A DNA stretch of 64,000 bases from Roseovarius sp. 217 (GTDB taxonomy: Bacteria > Pseudomonadota > Alphaproteobacteria > Rhodobacterales > Rhodobacteraceae): contig NZ_CH902584.1 of assembly GCF_000152845.1 (NCBI RefSeq), positions 419,239-483,238 on the forward strand, given 5' to 3'. The first letter of the stretch is position 1, and every line of letters begins with the position of its first letter. Below the pieces are notes generated by a model. The model was not told where the DNA came from and did not search any database. It saw nothing but the letters and a program-made list of their open reading frames with translations. Shown here piece by piece: positions 8,954-17,497 of the stretch. Both the position numbers and the translations under genes were made by a program.

Positions 8954-10655
8954 CGTCTGTCTCCCTTCTGCCCAGTTCAACGCGCAAGCTGCTTGACCGG
9001 AAGTTTGAATCAGTTTGTGCAAAAAAATCGATACCAATACCGTAGGCGAACGCCTCTGTGCGCTCTTGTTCAGCTGCCGAGGGGTTCTCCAAATATACCG
9101 CGCCATAGCTCAGGAACGTATACGGACTCAGCAAAACAGGCACCGTCGCCAGCGTCACCCTTGTTTGCGTCGACAGCTCCGAGCGGACGACAAACCCACT
9201 ATCTCCTCTTAGCACGCCCGAATCGAACGCTGACAATTCCTGTGCGCCAACGATGCTGATTTGCTCAGACGTCACGAGCGGGTCGACGAAGGATGTCTGG
9301 AAGCGCCCCGTCACCGACAGTGCAAGGGGAAAGCTGGCCGCAAGCGCTCGCCGATGCGAGAACGATCCCGCTAGTTTGGTGAAATCGGCATCTGCGCCGG
9401 CGCGCGACAATGGCACACCCTCCGCGGCCGCCTCTGCGGCTGTGCGTGCCCCGAACGCGTCGAGGCCTTGGCTCAGGATTAATCCCGCTTCCGTCACGGA
9501 ATCGTCTTTATGAAAATAAGACACACTCCCGCCAAACCGCAGCACCGAGATCTCGTCGCGGTAAATCGGCACCCGCGCGCCCCCAGCCCCAAGCAGGTCC
9601 TGCTTGTCGCTCTGAAGATCCAGCGCCACCTGTCCGGTGACGTTCAACTGCCGCGACCGGACGAACGGATAGCTCAGCCGCACTGATTGCCGATCGAAAG
9701 AGGACCGCGTCGGAACCACATCATCGTCCGGCTTGGTGTCGCTCGAGGTCAACTCAACATTCAATGTCAGCCCGGAGAACCCCAGTGGCACAACGGCCCC
9801 GACAGCAAGAATTCGGCTGCGCGGATCGTCACTGAAATAATCCTGAGGCGCGCCCGAGGCCCGAAAGTAGAAGGTCTCTCCAAACTTCAGCGGAGAGTTG
9901 ACTTCCATGCCGAGATTGAACGCCACACGTCCCAACCCGACGTCGGTCGGGTTACCGAAGCCGGCAAAGCCGGTCACCTTGCGATATTCAGGATCAAGCG
10001 CGATCACGGCGCTGCCGGGCTCATCACCCGCCCCAAGAGCCGATTTGAGGGCGATGCCCGGCACATCGCCCGCCAGGAGCAATTGCCGCTCCAGTTCCCC
10101 GCGGGTCAGGCCCTCCTTGTTGACTATCGGCGCAGTGAGGCCTTCAATCCGCGACCGCGCGTTGGCTGGCACGTTGCTGGTGTCGACCCGCTCGATAAAG
10201 CCGTTTACGATCTCTACCCGCAACACCCCACCATCACGCAGGCTTTGCTGTGGCAACACAACACGGGTCAGCACGAAACCCGCGTCGGCATAAGCTTCCT
10301 CCAGCGCCGCTGTCGCGTCGAACAGTTCGGACACCGGAACCCTGCCAGAGGTCAATCGCGCCTTGAAGGCGTTGTTCTGTGCGGCAAGTTGCGGCAGAGC
10401 ATTGCGCAGATCTACACCTGATAAGGTGATGCCGATCTCATCGGAACCCGGTGGTGCCTGCGTACCAGTTCGGCCAGTAAAGACAACGGCACCGTTCAAG
10501 CGCTGCAACTCGGGCTGTAAGGTTGGCGGAGTAATCTCGCTCGCTGTTTGCGCGTGTCCGGCACCAACTGCCGAAACAACGCCGATGGCTACAGAGGCAA
10601 CCCATTGGCCGATACCGCGACGCCAGTGACGGTCCGCGAAATTTACGTGTCTCAC
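8901..10655 (-). CDS. TpsB-type outer-membrane transporter (ShlB/FhaC/HecB family)
   Basis: 584 residues, the usual length for this family. A signal peptide ends near GHAQ. Residues about 70-225 contain POTRA-type sequence (ALEEAYADAGFVLTRVVLP, GVLRVEIVNGFIERV, then ERQLLLAGDVPGI). The rest is a 16-strand beta-barrel pattern ending in Phe (SGNFRF), as for outer-membrane proteins. It would export the TpsA encoded immediately downstream, whose start lies inside the end of this gene. It is the first gene of a three-gene minus-strand operon (TpsB, TpsA, caspase), so the promoter should lie in 10656-10980. Confidence 0.9.
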   Translation of the reverse strand: MRHVNFADRHWRRGIGQWVASVAIGVVSAVGAGHAQTASEITPPTLQPELQRLNGAVVFTGRTGTQAPPGSDEIGITLSGVDLRNALPQLAAQNNAFKARLTSGRVPVSELFDATAALEEAYADAGFVLTRVVLPQQSLRDGGVLRVEIVNGFIERVDTSNVPANARSRIEGLTAPIVNKEGLTRGELERQLLLAGDVPGIALKSALGAGDEPGSAVIALDPEYRKVTGFAGFGNPTDVGLGRVAFNLGMEVNSPLKFGETFYFRASGAPQDYFSDDPRSRILAVGAVVPLGFSGLTLNVELTSSDTKPDDDVVPTRSSFDRQSVRLSYPFVRSRQLNVTGQVALDLQSDKQDLLGAGGARVPIYRDEISVLRFGGSVSYFHKDDSVTEAGLILSQGLDAFGARTAAEAAAEGVPLSRAGADADFTKLAGSFSHRRALAASFPLALSVTGRFQTSFVDPLVTSEQISIVGAQELSAFDSGVLRGDSGFVVRSELSTQTRVTLATVPVLLSPYTFLSYGAVYLENPSAAEQERTEAFAYGIGIDFFAQTDSNFRSSSLRVELGRRETDDGSSDDNRFTISGNFRF

Positions 10656-11062
10656 GTTCTGCTACCTCACGTCTGCCGCTTTGGCCATTAAGGTACAGGA
10701 AGCGCGCATTATTGCACGTAAAACCTAGAACGCTACTGCAATCTGACCAAGAAAAGTCTCGAGTGTGACACAGCGTATTGGCGCCACCACCTGATTAAAC
10801 CTGCACAGAGCTAACCTAAATTAGCGGACTCTCAGGAGAGCAGGTCAAATCTCAGCGAGGCCGTAGATTTCTCATCGACCTTGCTCGCTGATCATAAGGC
10901 AAAAGCTTTCAAAAAACCTAGGGTTGCGCGAAATACATACCATTACCGCCTTAGTTTCGCCCGGTTCTTAGAACATCCTGATAGATGACGCTGCCGCGTA
11001 TCGTATTGCATCGTCTCGTATCGCATCGCATCTCAAACTGGTCTCTTGTTCAAGGGAATAAG
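10656..11062. promoter_or_regulatory. Divergent control region between the TPS operon and the first response regulator
   Basis: About 400 bases with no gene, A+T-richer than the flanking TPS genes. It must carry the promoters of the leftward secretion operon and of the rightward regulator. I cannot assign -35/-10 boxes with confidence. The only clear structure is the direct repeat at 11001-11028, listed separately. Confidence 0.4.
11001..11028 (+). repeat. 13-bp direct repeat, 15-bp period, upstream of response regulator
   Basis: TCGTATTGCATCG at 11001-11013 recurs as TCGTATCGCATCG at 11016-11028, with one mismatch. Shorter TCGTAT/TCGCAT echoes flank both copies. It lies 35-62 bases before the regulator's ATG, a position that fits an operator for a protein binding in tandem, but it could also be simple-sequence drift. 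Confidence 0.4.
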
Positions 11063-12049
11063 ATGAAAATTCTAGCAGTAGATGACGACCCGATCATCTT
11101 GGAGCTTCTGACCGAGGTGCTCCGCGCCGCTGGCTTTGGTAACCTGACGGTATGCAATTCTGCGACCGAAGCATTAGCCGAGATCGATCGAGTCAATGTC
11201 CCGTTCGATTGCTTCCTCCTTGATATCCAGATGCCAGAGGTCGATGGGATTGAATTAACGACGCAAATTCGCCGGATCGATGAATATCGCAACAGCCCGA
11301 TACTGATGATCACCGCGATGTCCGACCGCACCTACATAGACAGAGCGTTTAATGCAGGTGCCAGCGATTACATAACCAAGCCGTTCGACGTGTTGGAAAT
11401 CCACTCCAGATTGCGGCTTATCCAATCTCTTCTCTCAGAGTACCGTAGTCTCGAGGAACGCAATCCCACTCCTCAATTGAATTCGCCAGCGTCAACAGTT
11501 ACTGCGGCAGACCTTGAGAAACGGCTCTCCCTGCGTGGGATTGACGGTTTCATTGACTTCCTAGCATTGGAAAACTACCTCTTACAGATTTCACGTGTCT
11601 CTTTATACGACATGATCGCTTTTGGCATTGTGGTGCCTGATATGGCCCGGGCGTTTCGCGCAAGCAGTGTGTTTGAATTTGAAGCAGCGGTAAGTGACTT
11701 TGCTGAAGCTATCTCAGAATGCTTGAAACCGGATCTATTCTTTGCAAGCCATGCTGGAGAGGGTCGTTTTGTTTGCGTGCTCACCAATGCCTCCAACTTC
11801 GCTCCAGATGCATTCGAAACGCGACTTAGCCGAACTGTCCGAGAAATGGACCTTCATTTCTGCGATGGTCGGGCGATCTCGCAGACGCCAGTTGTTGGGG
11901 AAAGTATTTCGCTCGAGCTCACGGCTTCGCGGGACATATCAGACGCACTTTTTCAAGCACTGCAGTCCGCAGAGGCACGGGCGCTATGTCCAGTTCCACA
12001 GGAACGCGCTCCGTCCAGCAAACTCAAGCGTCTGCTCGGCATTGGTTGA
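11063..12049 (+). CDS. Response regulator, REC plus degenerate GGDEF-like domain (copy 1)
   Basis: 328 residues from ATG 11063, where AAGGGAA precedes MKILAVDDDP; an upstream in-frame ATG would add 26 residues outside the receiver fold. Residues 1-125 are a receiver domain with the acidic pocket (VDDD), phospho-acceptor D54 in FDCFLLDIQMP, and the TKPFD lysine. Residues about 155-310 follow the outline of a GGDEF domain: IDGFIDFLALENYL in place of DxLTGLxNR, a long helix, then HAGEGRFVCVL where GGDEF(F) would be. The catalytic GGDEF signature is gone, so cyclic-di-GMP synthesis is unlikely. It pairs with the Hpt gene 21 bp downstream and has two paralogues at 12523 and 13925. The output is unknown, perhaps protein-protein interaction. 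Confidence 0.8.
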   Translation: MKILAVDDDPIILELLTEVLRAAGFGNLTVCNSATEALAEIDRVNVPFDCFLLDIQMPEVDGIELTTQIRRIDEYRNSPILMITAMSDRTYIDRAFNAGASDYITKPFDVLEIHSRLRLIQSLLSEYRSLEERNPTPQLNSPASTVTAADLEKRLSLRGIDGFIDFLALENYLLQISRVSLYDMIAFGIVVPDMARAFRASSVFEFEAAVSDFAEAISECLKPDLFFASHAGEGRFVCVLTNASNFAPDAFETRLSRTVREMDLHFCDGRAISQTPVVGESISLELTASRDISDALFQALQSAEARALCPVPQERAPSSKLKRLLGIG

Positions 12050-12070
12050 ATTAAGCTCTAGGAATAAAAC

Positions 12071-12415
12071 ATGATCCAACAGGACATCTCGATCCGGCTT
12101 GAAAAGGTTAGGACGCATTTTCTTAACGAGTTGGAAAAACAGTATCGCGATGTGGAAATGCTTCGCGATCAATTGGATCAGGTAGCCGATCACTCTCAGA
12201 CCTGCCGCGAGATCGGGCGAATTTGCCACAAGATCGCTGGAACGGCAGCCACCCTTGGATTTCCAGATCTTGGGCATGTCGCAGCTGAGATTGATGATTT
12301 TGTCGCCTCACTTAGCACAAGCTGGTCAGAAGCGACTTCTGAAATGCGCGAACACGCAGACCACTTGTTGGTTTTAATGTTTCTTGTTCTCAACGACGAA
12401 TCCATGTTTGCATGA
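12071..12415 (+). CDS. Stand-alone histidine phosphotransfer (Hpt) protein
   Basis: 114 residues, almost all helical. The motif ICHKIAGTAATLGF gives the phospho-accepting His at residue 53 with the usual following Gly/Ala-rich turn. It starts 21 bp after the REC/GGDEF-like regulator and is surely co-transcribed with it. A free Hpt normally relays phosphate between two receiver domains. Here no hybrid kinase is encoded nearby, so the donor is probably one of the free receivers or a kinase elsewhere. Confidence 0.8.
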   Translation: MIQQDISIRLEKVRTHFLNELEKQYRDVEMLRDQLDQVADHSQTCREIGRICHKIAGTAATLGFPDLGHVAAEIDDFVASLSTSWSEATSEMREHADHLLVLMFLVLNDESMFA

Positions 12416-12522
12416 ACTCATAGCCGCTCACGAACATCGAAGCGATAAATAATGGCCAAATGATTGATTGAGCCCGTTTCTGCAAACGTTGCCTGAAAGT
12501 ATCTGGTCAAGTATCAGACTTT

Positions 12523-13512
12523 TTAACCCACGCGCTTGGACGGGTATAAGTTGATCTTGTCGCCTGGGCGCTGATCGAGTCGCGCAAGAGCAGCTTTCAT
12601 AGCTCTCTTGAAATTTAGCTTTTGCGTCTTGCTCAAGCTAATCGGATGGCCAGAAACTATATCATCAGGCATTAAATCGAGATCCCATTTCCGAGGATAA
12701 TTGTCTTTCAGCGTCATATATATAGATAACTGCGCTTCGTCGGGCGCGAACCCACCATCGCTACTCATCGCGCATAGCATGGTCCCATTCCCAACATGAG
12801 AAAGAAATGTACCTTCAGCACCAAACGTGCTTTTCAGCGCGCATATAAACGCTTCGAGAAATTCCAAGAAATCAGCTGCGTCCATACTTGCAAAGATCCT
12901 GTCTATACTCTGGATCCTGACGGCAAAGAGATACGTGTCGCACACTTCAGTTTCAGCGACTTGTTCGAGGTAATTCTTGAATACCGATAAGGGTAAGAGC
13001 CCTTCGAGCTTGATTTGCATAGCTCCTGATGCAATGAACGCGTCATTCTTCTTTATTTGCTTGGCGGATAAGACCGGCGGCGTATAACCCAACACGTTTC
13101 TCACGGCAGTGTAGCTATCCAAGGCAGCCTGCCGCTCTTGGACAAGACGTTCCGCGACATTGATCCGTGTTAGCACCTCGAATGCATCAAAGGGCTTTTT
13201 GATGTAGTCAGTGGCGCCGTTCGCAAAAGCCTGCGAGATCGACGCGTGGTCTCTGCGCCTGGTAATCATTATGATGGGCGCGCTATGGTATGCCGCAAGG
13301 CTTCTAATTTCTCTGCATAAGTCTATTCCACTTAGCTCCGGCATCTCGATATCCAAGAGGATGCAGTCGAAAGGAATGTCTTCTTTTTGAAGAGTTTCCA
13401 GCGCGTCCAACGCAGAAGGCTTCAAGGTTACGTCGTGGTCTCGCTCGCTTTGAAGACAATCGCGCAGCAAGTTCAGCGACACAAGATCATCGTCTACTGC
13501 TATGATTTTCAT
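12523..13512 (-). CDS. Response regulator, REC plus degenerate GGDEF-like domain (copy 2)
   Basis: 329 residues. The receiver (residues 1-125) has VDDD, D54 in FDCILLDIEMP and the KKPFD lysine, matching copy 1 position for position. The C-terminal half again has GGDEF-like spacing: LEGLLPLSVFKNYLEQV, then FLSHVGNGTMLCAM where GGDEF would be; no catalytic residues remain. It is transcribed toward the Hpt gene (107 bp gap) and away from copy 3. GAGGCG lies just before the ATG. A+T-rich codon use separates it from the housekeeping genes. Confidence 0.8.
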   Translation of the reverse strand: MKIIAVDDDLVSLNLLRDCLQSERDHDVTLKPSALDALETLQKEDIPFDCILLDIEMPELSGIDLCREIRSLAAYHSAPIIMITRRRDHASISQAFANGATDYIKKPFDAFEVLTRINVAERLVQERQAALDSYTAVRNVLGYTPPVLSAKQIKKNDAFIASGAMQIKLEGLLPLSVFKNYLEQVAETEVCDTYLFAVRIQSIDRIFASMDAADFLEFLEAFICALKSTFGAEGTFLSHVGNGTMLCAMSSDGGFAPDEAQLSIYMTLKDNYPRKWDLDLMPDDIVSGHPISLSKTQKLNFKRAMKAALARLDQRPGDKINLYPSKRVG

Positions 13513-13924
13513 GTGACGCCTCGCCTCTACATACTCTCATCAAATTCTCTATGCCCTCCACAATGCGCGGTCATATCGATCGGGCACATCACGCACCTTT
13601 AGGTAGTATTCTGAAAATTTGTTCGAATTGTGGAGAAACGTTCAAACCAGCGAGCAAACCAGCGAGAAGTCGCCCAACAGGTCGTGCTGACATGAGACAG
13701 GCGGTGACCTGCTCAATCGTGCATCGCTCATCATGGTAGTTCACAGTTTTGCCAATTTTACGCCAAACGATCACCGCAAACTCAAAATTTTGGTTTGCAT
13801 TCAAAGAAGCGTTTTCTCAGCCGCCGAAGGGATCAGAAGGCCATTCGCCAATAAAATGCCACGATCGTGTTTTATTAAACCTTAGTGGAATAAGGGATCT
13901 GACTACCTATGGCGAGCTTCGACA
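13513..13924. other. Intergenic region between divergent response regulators
   Basis: About 410 bases. It must hold the divergent promoters of regulator copies 2 and 3. An open frame of 71 codons on the minus strand (13589-13804) resembles nothing I know and I do not call it. A short internal repeat (CCAGCGAG twice, near 13650-13670) is visible. No RNA gene seen. Confidence 0.4.
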
Positions 13925-14920
13925 ATGCGAACTCTTCTTGTTGATGACGACGTAGTCTTTGCAAAGCTGGTAGTGACGAAACTCGCTGAGCTTGGCCTAC
14001 GCGATGTTACAGTAGCTCACAGCGCTGAGGAGGCGCTGTCTCTGCTTGACCAACGGTCGTCACCTTTTGATTGCTTTCTGTTGGATATCGTTCTGGGTCA
14101 TTCTGACGGCATTGATCTTTGTAATATTTTGCGCATGCGAGCCGACAGCAAACTGGCGCCAATCATTATGGTAACCTCGCAGCGTGATAGCACCCTCATG
14201 TCGCGCGCGTTTAGCGCGGGTGCTACCGACTTTTTACGCAAGCCCCTTGATCACAACGAACTGGTGGGGCGCATCAAGACTGCGATGTTGCTCGTTGAAT
14301 TCATCAACAGAACGAAAGCCCCAATAGGCGGTTCTGAGATGCCCCCGCGCCGCAACTATCTCTTGCATGACAGTACCCCAATAAAACCCGTCTGGTTTCC
14401 CAAGATAAAGGGGATGGTAGAGTTCTCCTGCCTCCAGAAAAGATTGTCTGAACTGCGCTCGCGCGATGAAACGCCGAATCTATACCGCGTTCAAATCAAA
14501 GATTTTGGGACGCTTCTTAGTCAGGCCGATTATACGGAGTTGAAGCGACATCTGCACCAAGTAAGCAGCCTTCTCTCTGAGGCGGCGAGTGGAGACCAGA
14601 TCCTTTTTTCTTACCTCGGTAGAGGACGATTTATTATATGCTTGAGCAACCACAGCTCAGGGCACGCCGGCGAGACCGCAGAGAACATGCAAAATCGAGT
14701 CAACCTTGGACTGTCTCAAGCTCAATCGGCTGGATCAAAGGCGCTGAAACTGAGGATTTCGAACATTTCCAGACCGCGTCCAGCGTCCTCGAATACGACA
14801 ACACACGATGTGCGGGGCGAGCATTCAATCAATCCAGATGCGCTTGCGCTTGATTTGCCGCGCGTCGACGACATTGAAGAGAGAATTTTTGAGAAAGCCC
14901 TCGCTAAGAAAGGACGGTAA
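13925..14920 (+). CDS. Response regulator, REC plus degenerate GGDEF-like domain (copy 3)
   Basis: 331 residues. The receiver at 1-125 has VDDD, D54 in FDCFLLDIVLG and the RKPLD lysine. The second half has IKGMVEFSCLQKRLSEL, then ILFSYLGRGRFIICL in the place of a GGDEF motif; this degenerate site reads LGRGRF. The receiver matches copies 1 and 2 closely, including the unusual PFDCxLLDI stretch, so the three form one paralogous family. The ribosome binding site is weak. It stands alone on this strand, 269 bp before the next gene. Confidence 0.8.
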   Translation: MRTLLVDDDVVFAKLVVTKLAELGLRDVTVAHSAEEALSLLDQRSSPFDCFLLDIVLGHSDGIDLCNILRMRADSKLAPIIMVTSQRDSTLMSRAFSAGATDFLRKPLDHNELVGRIKTAMLLVEFINRTKAPIGGSEMPPRRNYLLHDSTPIKPVWFPKIKGMVEFSCLQKRLSELRSRDETPNLYRVQIKDFGTLLSQADYTELKRHLHQVSSLLSEAASGDQILFSYLGRGRFIICLSNHSSGHAGETAENMQNRVNLGLSQAQSAGSKALKLRISNISRPRPASSNTTTHDVRGEHSINPDALALDLPRVDDIEERIFEKALAKKGR

Positions 14921-15189
14921 GATGTGTCCTCACTAACTGAATGGGCCCAGCGCACTGAAATTTCCTACCTGCTCACGTCAGTCAAATATAACTGCTTGCT
15001 CAAAGAACAGACAAAGTATCGGTCCATTCAAGAAACATGGAAGAGATGTATGAATTGATGCCTTCGGGTGGCGGCATTCACGAGATCAATTTAGTGTCCT
15101 GATGGAGATAAATAATTGAAAATTAAATATTTACCATGCAATCTGTTTTCAGGTTTGGCTGAAGATGGTTATATTCTGAGGACGATGTA

Positions 15190-15621
15190 ATGAGAGAGTT
15201 GCGGCGGATACTTCATGTAGATGATGACGAAGACATTCGAACCATAGCCGACATTGCGCTGAAATTAATTGGTCAATTTGACCTTCTGCAATGTGCTTCT
15301 GGCAAACAGGCGACTGAAGAAGCGGAAGCGTTTGGCCCAGACCTTTTCCTTTTGGATTACATGATGCCAGACATGGATGGCAAAGAGACGCTTCGTGAGC
15401 TACGTAGCCTGCCCGGCTTAAGTGAGGTGCCCGTCGTCTTCATGACGGCGAGGGTTAACGGAGACTTTTCAAACAGCCTTCGCCGCAATGGTGCTTTGGC
15501 TGTCATAGCGAAGCCCTTCGATCCGGTAGACCTTGCCAATCACATACATGCGCTCTGGCTGGCTCACACTGGTTCAGAATCGGAGTACGTTAGGCTGGGT
15601 GAGGTGCCCCTAGTTTCCTAG
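15190..15621 (+). CDS. Single-domain response regulator (CheY-like)
   Basis: 143 residues, a receiver domain only: HVDDDED pocket, phospho-acceptor D56 in FLLDYMMPDMDG, conserved Thr in MTAR and Lys in AKPFD. It has no output domain, so it is a phosphate shuttle or sink, or acts by direct binding. GAGGACG lies 6-8 bases before the ATG. Its stop codon coincides with the stop of an eroded IS3 transposase fragment on the other strand, so its last few residues may have been replaced during that insertion. Confidence 0.82.
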   Translation: MRELRRILHVDDDEDIRTIADIALKLIGQFDLLQCASGKQATEEAEAFGPDLFLLDYMMPDMDGKETLRELRSLPGLSEVPVVFMTARVNGDFSNSLRRNGALAVIAKPFDPVDLANHIHALWLAHTGSESEYVRLGEVPLVS

Positions 15622-15734
15622 ACGCCCGTTTCCTTCAGTTTCTTCTGTCTGATCTCGAAGTCGACACGCGACAGCATGCCATTGTTCGTGTGCTTGCGTT
15701 TCAGGTTGTAGAACATCTCGATGTATTCGATGAC
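15618..15734 (-). pseudogene. IS3-family transposase C-terminal remnant (fragment A)
   Basis: Reading leftward, 38 codons and a stop code an OrfB tail: EYIEMFYN, then TNNGMLS and VDFE, as in the end of IS3-group integrase-type transposases. No start, DDE core or terminal repeat remains. By my count it aligns without gaps to fragment C at 23983 (23 of 38 residues identical), so both derive from the same element type. Confidence 0.75.
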
Positions 15735-15929
15735 CTAGTGGGATGAACTGCCTTCCCACCAAACCGTCGCTATTGTTGCGGGCATGGGTGGAAAAGAGGA
15801 GCAGGTCACGATGGATATCGAAGTTTTGGACATTGATCTGGGCCGTTACGTCAATACGGACGTTGCCTCATCGCAATTGTTCTGGCGGACGATCTATATC
15901 GCCAGGTCGCGGCCTGCGCTTGCGCTGGC

Positions 15930-17294
15930 TCAGTCTGTCATACGGTCGAATTCTATAGAAAACGTTGAACCGACGCCCAGTTCGCTGACGTAATCGATGG
16001 TGCCGTTGTGGCGCTCAACGATCTGCTTGCTGATGTTCAGGCCAAGGCCGGTGCCACCGACTTTACGCACATCGGAAGAATCCACCTGGCTGAACTTGCC
16101 AAAAACGCGGTCCTTTGCATCTTTCGGAATGCCCACACCCTCGTCATGGACCGAAATGCGGATGCGGGTGCCAAGGGCTTCTACGCGCACCCTTACCGTA
16201 CCGCGCTCATGCGAAAACTTCAGGGCGTTTGACAACAGGTTGTTCATCACTTGGATAAGGCGGCTGCGGTCGCCCAAAAACCGGCAATCTTCCTCGCAGT
16301 GGATGGTCGTGACTTGGATGCCGAGCTTTCCGGCATAACCTGTGGTGGATTCCACGGCCTCGTCCACCAACTCGTTGGCATTGAGGGGTTTAAAATGGAA
16401 CACGATCTCGCCAGCTTCGATCTTTTGCAGATCGAGCAGGTCATCGATCAAGTTAGCAAGCCGATGCCCGTTCTTGGCCGCGATGCCGATGACGTGCTTG
16501 AGCTTCTCGGGCACTTCGCCAAGTACGCCGCTGTTTACGAGGTCAAGTGATCCCATGATTGAGGTCAGCGGTGTGCGCAACTCATGGCTGACCGTGGCGA
16601 GGAACTGCGACTTGACCTCCAAGGCAGCCTTGGCGCGCTCGTTTTCTTGCTTGATCAGTTGAATCTGTTCAAGCCGCTCCTGGTAGCTGAGATAGAACTT
16701 CGCTGAAATGTCACAAATGAAGTAGAGCACGAAGATGATTGTGAAGAACTCCAACCAGATTGGGGAGTTAAGCGGTGGGAAATAGCGAAACACGTCGAGA
16801 AACGCGATGAACAGAAACGCTAAACCATAGATCGACAGACGCAAGAGCAAGATGCCGATCATTTGACTATTGTACATTGCTGCGAAAATCGACGCACAAA
16901 GGAGCAAGAAGCTCGGCGTCAAATGCCCGCTCGATGTTTGCTGAACTGCAGTACCGACGATAAAAGCGCTGATCGTGATCGCACTCAGGCCTGTGTTAAT
17001 AGTGATACGCTTGAGGATTTTCCCGCCTACGACCGGATCTTCACCATCCCAGCCGAGGTGCTTGCGCGCAAGTGCCATATCAAGCAATTCGATAAGAGCT
17101 ACGGCGCTGTAGAACGCAAGGATTACAATGGGATCAATGTAGAAAAGAGCCAATATGGCCGCAACACAATAACTCAATTGCCGCTTCCAGACGAGCTGGT
17201 CGGCAAGGCGCAGGTAGTCCTTGATACTTTGTTCTTGACCGTCCGAGTTGAACCAATCGCCCCGGGTCGCCCAAACTGTGTTAAAGTCCTTCAT
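15930..17294 (-). CDS. Membrane-bound sensor histidine kinase, five or six TM segments, non-hybrid
   Basis: 454 residues from ATG 17294, chosen because CAGAGGTAGGC precedes it; a GTG at 17357 would add 21 residues. Residues about 38-200 hold five or six hydrophobic segments without a recognisable ligand domain. A short coiled linker follows, then the HisKA helix VSHELRTPLTSIMGSL (His about 237), the N box NNLLSNALKF, G1 DEGVGIP and G2 GTGLGLNIS. There is no receiver or Hpt domain, so phosphate must go straight to a separate receiver. The HisKA region is nearly the same as that of the kinase at 22147, suggesting shared partners. Confidence 0.88.
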   Translation of the reverse strand: MKDFNTVWATRGDWFNSDGQEQSIKDYLRLADQLVWKRQLSYCVAAILALFYIDPIVILAFYSAVALIELLDMALARKHLGWDGEDPVVGGKILKRITINTGLSAITISAFIVGTAVQQTSSGHLTPSFLLLCASIFAAMYNSQMIGILLLRLSIYGLAFLFIAFLDVFRYFPPLNSPIWLEFFTIIFVLYFICDISAKFYLSYQERLEQIQLIKQENERAKAALEVKSQFLATVSHELRTPLTSIMGSLDLVNSGVLGEVPEKLKHVIGIAAKNGHRLANLIDDLLDLQKIEAGEIVFHFKPLNANELVDEAVESTTGYAGKLGIQVTTIHCEEDCRFLGDRSRLIQVMNNLLSNALKFSHERGTVRVRVEALGTRIRISVHDEGVGIPKDAKDRVFGKFSQVDSSDVRKVGGTGLGLNISKQIVERHNGTIDYVSELGVGSTFSIEFDRMTD

Positions 17295-17497
17295 GCCTAC
17301 CTCTGACGCAGGTCCGAGGTTAACGCTTATAGCGAAATTGTGTTGAAAATAGACCACTCACAAGGCGGGATGTTGCTTTTCAATTGCGAAAATTTCAAAG
17401 CTCTATGACACTTTGATATTGGTTGGGGCCATGGTTCAGTCCGCATTGCAAACCGACTGAGCATTGTCCCCCGTCGAAGGCGCCCGACCACGCGCAG

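Noticed and set aside
13589..13804. 71-codon minus-strand frame between regulators
   Set aside because: Built partly of a short DNA repeat, no homology that I recognise and no ribosome binding site.
15811..15993. Small plus-strand frame (MDIEVLDIDLGRYV...) with a GAGGAG-like site upstream
   Set aside because: No recognisable content, and its end is antisense to the kinase C-terminus; kept out for lack of support.
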